Positions 25,377-32,886 of a DNA stretch of 32,929 bases are shown one piece after another. The stretch comes from CAZJDM01 sp964544765 (GTDB lineage: Bacteria; Bdellovibrionota_B; Oligoflexia; CAYFLR01), in the NCBI GenBank assembly GCA_964544765.1, contig CAZJDM010000033.1, positions 1 through 32,929 on the forward strand, written 5' to 3'. Position 1 is the first letter of the stretch. The number at the start of each line of letters is the position of its first letter. The translations under genes and the position numbers were made by a program. The notes under the pieces were generated by a model. The model was not told where the DNA came from and did no database searches. It saw nothing but the letters and a program-made list of their open reading frames with translations.

Positions 25377-26495
25377 TTAAGTTTCAGCGCTGAATTCACT
25401 GGCAATACCCTCCTCCCAAACAGCGATATTTTGAGAAATAGTATTTATCAAATAATCTGAAATTTGCTTCCAATCAGCCCTGTAATCAATTGAAATCGAA
25501 TATAGAGTCCAGGTTTTATCTCCATCATCTTCTTCTATAAATTCTCTTTCATTTCTAAACAGTTTATCTACGACAATTTTGATATCTAATGAGTTATCAC
25601 CTTTCCTATGAAGTAAAGACTCATATCTTATAAACCTCATCGTTGTCAAAGATAATAATCCTTGCCGACAAGAATTTTGGTCCAAATCTGGATTACAAGT
25701 AATAATACTTTTCCACGTATTATGAAAATTTTGCAAAGAGCCACGATAAACACAAAAATTATTGACAGCACTAGAGGTAGTGTTGGTAGGGCAATTTGCT
25801 TCACCTTTGGCTACCTTCCTATCAATAGGATTCCCCTTTAATAACAATGAATTTCCTCCATCCAGCTCCCCATTTGCATCTCTGTGAGATAAATTTCTTA
25901 AAAAATATGCCCAAAGTAAATTTCTAGCATTATTGTTACTGATATCAAGTTGTTCTAACTGTACTAAATTGGATACTGGATGAAAATCTTGGATTTGATG
26001 TCCGGGTAATTTCAAAACTCTCAGTTGACTATGATTAGTCAAGAAACTCATCTCTTCTAAGGGGTAGAATGGGTTAATATATTCAAGCTCAATCAAATTA
26101 ATCATCGAAGATATAGCTGAAACATCTAAGCCTAGCTAAGGCCATAGTTTAACTCGATGCACTAGACGTCTTCCTAAGGCTGATATACCTACTTTAGATT
26201 TTCTCCACAAATTAGCGCACCCATTTCTAAAGGTATCGGCACGCCATGCTTCCCATCGTGAAGTTAACAATCTGGCATGCTGATTGTCTAATCTCAAAGA
26301 GCTAAATTCAACATCAAAAGTACCAAATTTAACAACTTCGGGGCTAGAATCCTCAAAATCAATACCATTGTTAAAAGGTTTAAAAGGTCCGTTTACTACA
26401 TTATGCGAGGGAGTAGCGGCCCCTCTTTTTTTTCGATTGAAGATTATTATTGTCACAAAAATTTTAGGAAACATAAACCAGGCTCTTTGATCCAA
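25377..26495 (-). pseudogene. LRR-containing secreted-type protein interrupted by one in-frame TAG
   Basis: Two open stretches on the minus strand, 26495-26139 and 26135-25377, share one frame and are separated only by TAG at 26138-26136. Just after it the sequence reads LGLDVSAISSMINLIELEY, then leucine-rich-repeat units (LRVLKLPGHQIQDFHPVSNLVQLEQLDISNN). A Cys-containing C-terminal domain follows (NCPTNTTSSAVNNFCVYRG, ITCNPDLDQNSC). The upstream 118 residues have no recognised domain; the best start is ATG 26474. TAG is used as a normal stop by other genes here (yciO, the DUF547 gene, btuB), so genome-wide recoding is unlikely. A nonsense-mutated gene is the simplest view. Translation could restart at ATG 26105. 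Confidence 0.55.
26407..26433 (+). terminator. Possible intrinsic terminator on plus strand inside the LRR pseudogene
   Basis: GAGGG (26407-26411), 9-nt loop, CCCTC (26421-26425), then T8 (26426-26433). On the plus strand this is a textbook rho-independent terminator, but no plus-strand gene lies upstream within 4 kb. On the minus strand the same sequence is an A8 slippery run followed by the stem. Confidence 0.4.
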
Positions 26496-26592
26496 CTAGG
26501 TATTGAAAATGATAGATAAACAGAAAGTACAAGTATTTTCATTAAAAAGAATAAATACATAAAAGGCCTCAAAAAGCACGAAGTTTACACCT

Positions 26593-26619
26593 TTATTCTA
26601 TAGTCGTGGCCGCACAATT
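26593..26619 (-). repeat. Dispersed 27-bp repeat, copy B
   Basis: Matches 23 of 27 positions of copies A and C; all four differences are transitions. On the minus strand the repeat starts at the TAA stop of the gene at 26618-27349 and lies in its sense direction, like copy C behind tonB. Confidence 0.85.
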
Positions 26620-27349
26620 ACCGTAAACAAAAACAGTCAATCTTATCATCAAAAAGAGCATCGCATATCAGACTGAAATAAGGACTTTCAATATACGCTA
26701 CGATATCCTCTCTTATTACTACCGATAGTACGAGTTTCTGTTCATGCAAAATAGTTACAGCCTTTTCAATAAAAACTTGCTCACCTAATTCAGCTAATAA
26801 CTTTTTTACTTCTTTAAAAGATAAAAACTTATACTTCTTAAACAACACATCATTATTAAATAAATCCTCATCCTCCCGATAGATTCTTACGCTAAAACCT
26901 TCTTCGTTAGAATCTTTGTTAGCATCTTTGTAAGAATCTTTGTTAATCCTATTTTGGTTTACTTTAGTGGCTACCTCAATATTGAATTTAGATATAATTC
27001 CATCTTTATTAAGGTTGTGAATGTTTACAAAGTTGATTAACTCACTGGTTTTCTTAGGGATAAGACTAAGTAAATAAGAATAAAACTGATTAAGCGTAAA
27101 ATCCTTTTGAACCTTAGCTGGATCAAAATTTTGACAACTCTGAGGATTATTCAATTTATTTATTGTTTTGATTTTTTCTTTTTTATGATCAACGGCACTT
27201 AATTTATATAGATCTCTCAATTGATAATTAACTTTATCAGAGGTTCGAAAATTAATTTCATTCCTCCAAAAAACCAGCACTAACAGTATTATTATTAATA
27301 CTATCAGTGCCAGCATTACAAAAATTGTCTTCTTTCTAGCTTCCATCAT
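26618..27349 (-). CDS. Single-pass membrane protein, third gene of exported operon
   Basis: The 243-aa product has one N-terminal transmembrane helix (about 8-29, IFVMLALIVLIIILLVLVFW) and a periplasmic domain with no recognised family. A short Asn/Lys/Asp repeat (SYKDANKDSNEE region) lies about midway. Several cysteines near the C-terminus (SLICDALF, DCFCLR) could pair. Its start overlaps the stop of the upstream NlpC-like gene by 14 nt and has no ribosome site of its own, so translation is probably coupled. Copy B of the dispersed repeat follows its stop codon directly. Confidence 0.7.
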   Translation of the reverse strand: MMEARKKTIFVMLALIVLIIILLVLVFWRNEINFRTSDKVNYQLRDLYKLSAVDHKKEKIKTINKLNNPQSCQNFDPAKVQKDFTLNQFYSYLLSLIPKKTSELINFVNIHNLNKDGIISKFNIEVATKVNQNRINKDSYKDANKDSNEEGFSVRIYREDEDLFNNDVLFKKYKFLSFKEVKKLLAELGEQVFIEKAVTILHEQKLVLSVVIREDIVAYIESPYFSLICDALFDDKIDCFCLR

Positions 27350-28610
27350 CTACATCTAAAATCATTGAACTCCAATAACTATCTGCTGAATCAGCATCAA
27401 CGTTCCAACCATCAATAACTAGCGGAATTCCCCAACGCTTACTAGGATTATCAACCGGATCAGAAGAAGCTTTCTTATAATAAAAAGTTAAAATAGCATT
27501 TAAAAAAGATATCTCTCCAGTGCCATTACAAGTTATACCTCTAATAGGTGGTTTACTCTTAACGACACTAACTAAATTATCCGCATACAAGTCACTAAAT
27601 TGATCATGGGTATACGCTCGACTAAGTTGATTTATGCTATCGATTAAATTATATAATTTGCTATCTCTACCTGGTGTAGAATGAGCACCATTTAAACCTC
27701 TATCACAAACTCCCGATGTAGTGGAAGTTTGCCCATGACATGCTTGATACCCGTCACAAACAACATCAATTCTATCAGCGATTTTGTGATGAAGACCATC
27801 CAACATATTATTCATTTTTTCTTTATCTGATAATTGACTTACGCCATGTGAATTAGCAATTAACCGCGATACAAAAGTAGTCATGTCTTCATTACCATGG
27901 GTAAATTGATCTTCTTCTGGATTATTGGGATCATTCTGGAGTTCTAGGTCATAACGGTATTTCCATCGACCACCTTCACGCACTGGACGCTTAAAATATC
28001 TAAATCCTCCGTCTTTCTTTTTAATATATCGATATTCAGGATGATATAATTCTATATCACTCTCACTGAATACCTCATGACTTAGAGTTCTAATTTCAGG
28101 TGGTACAGTTGAGCCTAAGAAATGGATAGTACCCCTTGGTTCAACTTTTGAAACCACCAATGTATGAAATGCTGGATAAAGAAAAATAGAACCAGGAACA
28201 AGCGAATCCTTATGAATTCTAACTGGATAGGTATCATTAAAAATTGTATGAGTAGATACCATCCATCTCATGTTAGAAAGAAATCTTTTCACCTGACGTT
28301 TCGTTCCACGAGGTAAAATATTTAATTTACCAGTATGCCCACGACTTCGATAAGCTAGTGGATAACCATTTTCATAAGCGAATATATTTCTTAAAGATAT
28401 ACCAGCATCGGCACAATCGGTCCAAAAACTTCTGTCAACAAAGTAATTCTCGTTAAAATTATCCTTAACATATTGAATGTAAGCCTTTTCGGCATTTCTA
28501 TCCCATGTTTTATCTGCCGCCCAATCTCCTATCCAACTTTGGGCCTGAGTATGATAAGATATTAAAAAAAACGTTAAAAATAAAAATATATATTTATATG
28601 GTTTGGACAT
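27336..28610 (-). CDS. Exported protein with NlpC/P60-like Cys-His-His pattern
   Basis: The 424-aa product has a signal peptide ending TQAQ (about residue 24). After it, W-T-D-C66-A-D-A-G-I-S-L-R is placed like the catalytic Cys of NlpC/P60 peptidases, PGSIFLYPAFH149TLVV matches the GDLVFF..HVGIY strand with its catalytic His, and IHFLGST has a third polar His163. Classic NlpC/P60 enzymes cut peptidoglycan peptides. The C-terminal 200 residues contain Cys pairs (VVCDGYQACHG, TTSGVCDRG) and no other known domain. The order fits, but similarity is weak, so the enzymatic call is an inference. AAGGAG lies 8 nt upstream. It is the middle gene of a three-gene operon. Confidence 0.55.
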   Translation of the reverse strand: MSKPYKYIFLFLTFFLISYHTQAQSWIGDWAADKTWDRNAEKAYIQYVKDNFNENYFVDRSFWTDCADAGISLRNIFAYENGYPLAYRSRGHTGKLNILPRGTKRQVKRFLSNMRWMVSTHTIFNDTYPVRIHKDSLVPGSIFLYPAFHTLVVSKVEPRGTIHFLGSTVPPEIRTLSHEVFSESDIELYHPEYRYIKKKDGGFRYFKRPVREGGRWKYRYDLELQNDPNNPEEDQFTHGNEDMTTFVSRLIANSHGVSQLSDKEKMNNMLDGLHHKIADRIDVVCDGYQACHGQTSTTSGVCDRGLNGAHSTPGRDSKLYNLIDSINQLSRAYTHDQFSDLYADNLVSVVKSKPPIRGITCNGTGEISFLNAILTFYYKKASSDPVDNPSKRWGIPLVIDGWNVDADSADSYWSSMILDVDDGS

Positions 28611-28654
28611 AGCTTCAACTCCTTAATGATTAAAACCGCAATTTTACCTTAAAA

Positions 28655-29314
28655 TTATTCTGCTCTAGGTACTAATTCCTGAATGCCCACTCCCACACTA
28701 CTGATAACTATACTAGCTGTTTTTTTGTTTTCAGCATCATCAATTTCTTTACTTTTAACCGCACCAACATGACGTAAATGTACATGCATTAGAATTTTGG
28801 CATTAAATCCTTTTACAGTATAGGATTTATAGTTAGCACCACCCTTTTCAATATATCCATAATTTTGTTTCTCAAAATAACCTATCCTAACAGCACGCAG
28901 ATCTTTTACTCCATCCTCTTTAAGATTCTCTTTTGGTGGTACATAGGCAACACTGGAAATCTGACATACAACTCCATATTTGGCTAACCAATTTCCTAAT
29001 CCTTTCTGAGCGACTTCTTCAGAAAAGGCCTTTCCCGTTTCATAACATTCAACGAGGTATCGATTATTGGCATTAAGTCCTCTTGAACCTTTATGCCTTT
29101 CAGCATTCGCAATGACACCCTTATGAGTAGTTTTTAGAAGACTAGAAATACTTTTTATTTGTACTTTATCTTTTATAATTTCGACAAACTCTTCTCCCTT
29201 GGTTTGATATTGTCCAGCACCAGCTCCAGCTCGCCCCGCATTTGCGACACTTGATATCAACATCAAAAAACACCATGTAGCTATTACTTTTTGTACTTTT
29301 TTAGAAGTATTCAT
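28655..29314 (-). CDS. Exported protein, first gene of operon divergent from tonB
   Basis: The 219-aa product has a signal peptide ending SSVANA (about residue 26), then a Gly/Ala stretch (GRAGAGAG) and a mixed alpha/beta domain of unknown family with two cysteines (LVECYETG, VVCQISS) that could form a disulfide. AAGGGAG 6 nt upstream supports the start. It lies 44 bp before the NlpC-like gene. The upstream 202 bp, shared with tonB, contain a Fur-family-type palindrome. Confidence 0.65.
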   Translation of the reverse strand: MNTSKKVQKVIATWCFLMLISSVANAGRAGAGAGQYQTKGEEFVEIIKDKVQIKSISSLLKTTHKGVIANAERHKGSRGLNANNRYLVECYETGKAFSEEVAQKGLGNWLAKYGVVCQISSVAYVPPKENLKEDGVKDLRAVRIGYFEKQNYGYIEKGGANYKSYTVKGFNAKILMHVHLRHVGAVKSKEIDDAENKKTASIVISSVGVGIQELVPRAE

Positions 29315-29430
29315 AAGATTCTCCCTTAACTTATTAAACTTGATTCAATATACCGGCATTCTTTTAAACAAATTTAAGAATAAATATCAATAACAAAAAC
29401 TATATGAGTATATTTTTGTATTAACACAGG

Positions 29431-29449
29431 GTTTGTAATTATTACAAAC
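29431..29449. promoter_or_regulatory. 19-bp palindrome of Fur/Zur/PerR 7-1-7 type
   Basis: GTTTGTAAT, T, ATTACAAAC is a perfect palindrome (29431-29449). Its inner TTGTAATTATTACAA has the 7-1-7 TNNTAATNATTANNA form of known Fur-family boxes (Bacillus Fur TGATAATNATTATCA; Zur TCGTAATNATTACGA; PerR TTATAATNATTATAA). It is 67 bp upstream of tonB and 116 bp upstream of the divergent operon, and could control both. Confidence 0.6.
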
Positions 29450-29516
29450 ATTTTAATTTTAGATTGAATTAAAGTTAGTGTTAGTAGAATAAATTCATGT
29501 TAACTAATTTAAGGAA

Positions 29517-30293
29517 ATGAATAAATCGAATAAATCATACCCAAGTTCAAAGAACTTTAGAACATCCAATAATTTTAAACCAGATAATATTAGAGATGAC
29601 ATTAGATTAGTATTTACCCTTCTGATATCTATCACCCTGCATGGAATTCTTTGGACAATATTAAAAACTGAGCACTCAGAGGATCAATTGTTTTTTTCCA
29701 CTGACCTCCCAGCTAATAAAAGAGTTAAGACTTACTTACTTCCTGTAATAATAACAAGAAAAAATAAACCTATTAAGAAGTCAAAAAGCATAAAAAAGAA
29801 TTATAGTAAGGATATCAAAACACATTCAGCTAATAACCATAACAAAAACAAATCGGATTCTAATCACCAAATAGATATAGATTATGTTAAAAACAATAGA
29901 GACTATGTTAAAAACAATAGAGACTATGTTAAAGACAGTAGAGACTATGTTAAAGACAGTAGAAATAATATTGAGAATAATTTTAATAATGTTGTTAATT
30001 ATTCAAAAAACTATGTTCCACCAATTATCATTTCTAAAGCAAAACCTATCTATCCTGATTATTCCTATCAAAATGAACATGAAGGGAGAGTCATTTTAAA
30101 AGTCCAAATTAACTCCAATGGAACAATTGGACCTGTGATAATTCACACATCGTCAGGACACCCTCTATTAGATAATTCAGCCAAAAAAAGCGTTACAACC
30201 AGATGGCGGTTTAAACCAGCTTATCTTAAAAACCTTCCTATAACCTCATGGGTGTTATTACCAATCAAATTTGAAATAACTATCTCTCACTAA
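29517..30293 (+). CDS. tonB: TonB-family energy-transducing protein
   Basis: The 258-aa product has the TonB layout: an N-terminal transmembrane helix (about 31-49), a long Lys/Asn/Asp-rich periplasmic linker, and a C-terminal TonB domain (about 170-258) with PIYPDYSYQNEHEGRVILKVQINSNGTIGPVIIHTSSGHPLLD and RWRFKPA. TonB couples the inner-membrane proton motive force to outer-membrane receptors, here plausibly BtuB just downstream. The linker carries four heptapeptide repeats (DYVKNNR, DYVKDSR). No exbB or exbD is in the window. AAGGA sits only one base before the ATG, so the ribosome site is unusually close. Confidence 0.85.
   Translation: MNKSNKSYPSSKNFRTSNNFKPDNIRDDIRLVFTLLISITLHGILWTILKTEHSEDQLFFSTDLPANKRVKTYLLPVIITRKNKPIKKSKSIKKNYSKDIKTHSANNHNKNKSDSNHQIDIDYVKNNRDYVKNNRDYVKDSRDYVKDSRNNIENNFNNVVNYSKNYVPPIIISKAKPIYPDYSYQNEHEGRVILKVQINSNGTIGPVIIHTSSGHPLLDNSAKKSVTTRWRFKPAYLKNLPITSWVLLPIKFEITISH
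29880..29963. repeat. 21-bp tandem repeat, four copies, in tonB linker
   Basis: Units start at 29880, 29901, 29922 and 29943, near identical, encoding DYVKNNR twice and DYVKDSR twice. In frame; changes would alter linker length. Confidence 0.9.
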
Positions 30294-30298
30294 ATTTA

Positions 30299-30341
30299 AA
30301 TTGTGCGACCATGACTGTGGAATAACATCTTAAAAACACCC
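30299..30341 (+). repeat. Dispersed 27-bp repeat, copy C (with extended homology)
   Basis: Core 30299-30325, six bases after the tonB stop, in the sense of tonB. It is identical to copy A (9821-9847, inverted) and 23/27 identical to copy B (26593-26619, inverted). With copy A the similarity continues to 30341. Confidence 0.85.
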
Positions 30342-30377
30342 AAACGGTAATAACGTATTCTTCTTGTAATTGGAACC

Positions 30378-30406
30378 TTGACCTATTACCTAAAAACATG
30401 TTAATC
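30378..30406 (+). promoter_or_regulatory. Possible sigma70-like promoter for the riboswitch-btuB transcript
   Basis: TTGACC at 30378-30383 and TTAATC at 30401-30406, spaced 17 bp, would start transcription just before the riboswitch at 30422. The -10 box is weak. Confidence 0.3.
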
Positions 30407-30421
30407 AAAATTAACAGTTTC

Positions 30422-30640
30422 GATATCAGTTTGAATTTCTAAAATTAAAGTTTGGAGATTCTTGGAAGCTCTGTGAGAATCAGGCGCGGACCCGCCGCTG
30501 TAATGGTGACGAAAGCTGTATATCCCACTGAATCTAAGTAGATTCTGCCTAAAAATACAAGAGCAAGGCGCAATCTAAATTTGGTTTGGGAAGGGGCAGC
30601 AAGTAGAATGACACCTAAGCCAGAAGACAGGCTGATATCA
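30422..30640 (+). ncRNA. Cobalamin riboswitch
   Basis: The conserved cobalamin aptamer core is visible: GGAAGCTCTGTGAGAATCAG then the GCGCGGACCCGCCGCTGTAA core (30482-30501), followed by the B12 box AAGCCAGAAGACAGGCTG (about 30617-30634). The outer stem is GATATCAG (30422-30429) with CTGATATC (30632-30639). A hairpin at 30648-30665 (ATAGGGC, loop ATAA, GCTCTAT) follows, without a T run. The ribosome site AAGGAGG (30707-30713) lies beyond it, so translational control is likely. It precedes btuB. Confidence 0.9.
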
Positions 30641-30717
30641 GGGAGAAATAGGGCATAAGCTCTATTATCTTCATTATTGATATTCTCTTTTCTTCGTGGA
30701 TTAAGCAAGGAGGTCAT

Positions 30718-32790
30718 ATGCTATATCTACCCACATTTTTATTTTTTTTAATTTTCGTCAATTATCAAGTTTATTCTAAGACACCTAAAAAAGAAACTCT
30801 CAACAATAGGAAGAAAAATTACCAACAACCAATCACTCAACTAGAAGAGTTTGTTGTTACTGCTACCAAAGCTCAAATCCCCTTAGGGCCGCATGCTATC
30901 TCGGTAACTATTATTCCCCTATCACAAAAAAGTACTAATAGCTTAAACAGTATAGGAGACATACTTAGAGAAAATATACCCTCCTTAGATGTTACTCAAA
31001 ATGGAGGAGACGGATCTCCGATCTCTGTATTTATACGAGGGGCTAAATCCGAACATACCTTGGTTCTGATAGATGGAATTGAAGTTAATGATCCTATTAA
31101 TCCTTCCCGATCATTTGATTTTTCACATTTAACGCTCGAAGACATTGACAGAATAGAAATCATTAGAGGGTCACAAAGCACTTTATATGGATCTGACGCC
31201 ATAGGTGGAGTAATCAATATAATTACTAAGTCTGGAAAGAAAAAAGATAAAATAACCAATTATCACTTAATGCTAAGTATGGGATCTCACGATACTACTA
31301 ATCAAAGAATCAATATTTCCGGTAATGGAAGGATAGGTCATTATTCAATGTCAGTTTCTCATCTTATTACTAAAGGATATTCTGCGGCACTTGTAGAACA
31401 TAGAACACCAGAAGCGGATGGTTACTCTAATTACACTTATAACTTCAAAGGAGGATTATATCTTTCCAAAATTTGGGATTTGGGTTTTATGATTAGGTTA
31501 GTCAAAGCTAATATTGACATGGATGCCCAAGGTGGTGAGCAAGGAGACGACCTTAACTATACCGGAAATAACCGTCAATTGGTAGCTAAGCTGCATACTA
31601 CCATGAAATCTTCTGATAATAGATATCGTCAGACTTTTATTTTGGGGATTTCAGATCACCTAAGAAAAACTAAAAACGAAAAAGATATTTTAAAACCTAC
31701 CGACTACGAAAGGAGCACCTTTAAAGGAAGAATTTATAAATCTGAATGGCAACACAGATTATTAATTAATTCATCTAATACTGTTATTGCGGGAATTGAA
31801 TTTCAAAGAGAAGAAGGTTCATCCGATTATTATATGGATAATAAATTTGGAATAATCGACAACCAATTCAATAAGAAATTCACCAACAGCATTGCTCTGT
31901 ATGGCCAAGAACAATTCGCGTATCAAAATTCCTTTTTTACTACTCTAGGATTAAGACTTGATCACCATCGACAATTTGGTTCAACTTTTACCTACCGTAT
32001 CGCACCATCATATCTTTTCAATAATTCTAGAACCAAGATTCGTTCCTCATACGGTACCGGTTTTAAAACTCCTTCATTGTTTCAATTTTATTCAACCTAC
32101 GGTAGTGAAGATCTTTTACCCGAAAAGAGCCAATCATTTGATTTAGGCATAGATCAGATCTTTAATAAAAACCTACTTTTATCCAAATTATCCTTCTCAT
32201 TCTTTTATATAAATATTACCGATATGATAGATTATGATTTTAATACCCAAAAGTATAATAATTTACAAAAGGCTACAATACAAGGCTCCGAACTATCAGT
32301 AAAATTTGAACCTCTAACTGGTTTCTCTCTAAATAGCAACTATACTTACACACATGCTATGGATGAAAATGACAAGCAACTTTTAAAGCGCCCTGCTCAC
32401 AAAGCCTTTATTTCTCTCGATAGTAACCTTGCTCAAAAAACCCTTTTATTATCCTTAATTGCTGATTATAAGGGAAAACGATTTGATATCGATACTTCTT
32501 CTCTAGCTGCTCAAAGGATCAGCCTATCACCCTACACCTTATTTCATATACGGGGTAGTTATAAATTGAGTGGTTCAGCGCAAAAGATGCAAAAAACACA
32601 AAACGAACAAAAAAGGCCGAATGAGCAAAAAGAACCAAATAAACAAAAAGAGCAAAATAATAATCAAAATAGGCAAGATATCGAAATATTCTTCCGCCTT
32701 AATAATGTTCTCAATCGTTCCTATCAAGAAAGCTTTGGCTACAGCACTGCCGGTCGAACCCTCTTTGCTGGTATTCAAGCTAGATTTTAG
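30718..32790 (+). CDS. btuB: BtuB-type TonB-dependent outer-membrane vitamin B12 receptor
   Basis: The 690-aa product has a signal peptide (about 1-20), a TonB-box-like segment EEFVVTAT (43-50), a plug domain (GGDGSPISVFIRGAKSEHTLVLIDGIEVND and RIEIIRGSQSTLYGSDAIGGVINIITKSG) and a beta-barrel ending with the C-terminal Phe (GIQARF). The cobalamin riboswitch directly upstream identifies it as B12-regulated, supporting BtuB over other TonB receptors. An insertion rich in Gln/Lys/Asn/Glu (about 618-654) lies between strands near the C-terminus, probably a periplasmic turn. AAGGAGG with 4-nt spacing precedes the ATG. It is separated from tonB by 424 bp holding repeat copy C and the riboswitch. 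Confidence 0.9.
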   Translation: MLYLPTFLFFLIFVNYQVYSKTPKKETLNNRKKNYQQPITQLEEFVVTATKAQIPLGPHAISVTIIPLSQKSTNSLNSIGDILRENIPSLDVTQNGGDGSPISVFIRGAKSEHTLVLIDGIEVNDPINPSRSFDFSHLTLEDIDRIEIIRGSQSTLYGSDAIGGVINIITKSGKKKDKITNYHLMLSMGSHDTTNQRINISGNGRIGHYSMSVSHLITKGYSAALVEHRTPEADGYSNYTYNFKGGLYLSKIWDLGFMIRLVKANIDMDAQGGEQGDDLNYTGNNRQLVAKLHTTMKSSDNRYRQTFILGISDHLRKTKNEKDILKPTDYERSTFKGRIYKSEWQHRLLINSSNTVIAGIEFQREEGSSDYYMDNKFGIIDNQFNKKFTNSIALYGQEQFAYQNSFFTTLGLRLDHHRQFGSTFTYRIAPSYLFNNSRTKIRSSYGTGFKTPSLFQFYSTYGSEDLLPEKSQSFDLGIDQIFNKNLLLSKLSFSFFYINITDMIDYDFNTQKYNNLQKATIQGSELSVKFEPLTGFSLNSNYTYTHAMDENDKQLLKRPAHKAFISLDSNLAQKTLLLSLIADYKGKRFDIDTSSLAAQRISLSPYTLFHIRGSYKLSGSAQKMQKTQNEQKRPNEQKEPNKQKEQNNNQNRQDIEIFFRLNNVLNRSYQESFGYSTAGRTLFAGIQARF

Positions 32791-32835
32791 TTTAGATGCT
32801 CAGTTAATATTGCTTCGCTGGAAGAGTTTATTTTA

Positions 32836-32886
32836 TTGACATTCTATTTCATAGGGCGGACTTTGTCCGCAGCCTTGTAGTGTCAA
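32836..32886. repeat. Multi-hairpin (three-way-junction-like) element after btuB
   Basis: TTGACA (32836-32841) pairs with TGTCAA (32881-32886) around two inner hairpins: CTAT-TTC-ATAG (32844-32854) and GCGGAC-TTT-GTCCGC (32856-32870). The GGCGGACTTTGTCCGC core resembles REP-type hairpins. It lies 45 bp after the btuB stop; no T run follows. It may be a REP/MITE-like element or an RNA structure at the 3' end of btuB. Confidence 0.5.

Noticed and set aside
26106..26440. tmRNA, RNase P RNA or SRP RNA ending at the plus-strand terminator
   Set aside because: None of their conserved core motifs could be found on either strand.
26284..26490. Plus-strand 68-codon open frame
   Set aside because: It runs straight through the stem and T8 run and has no ribosome site or recognisable product.
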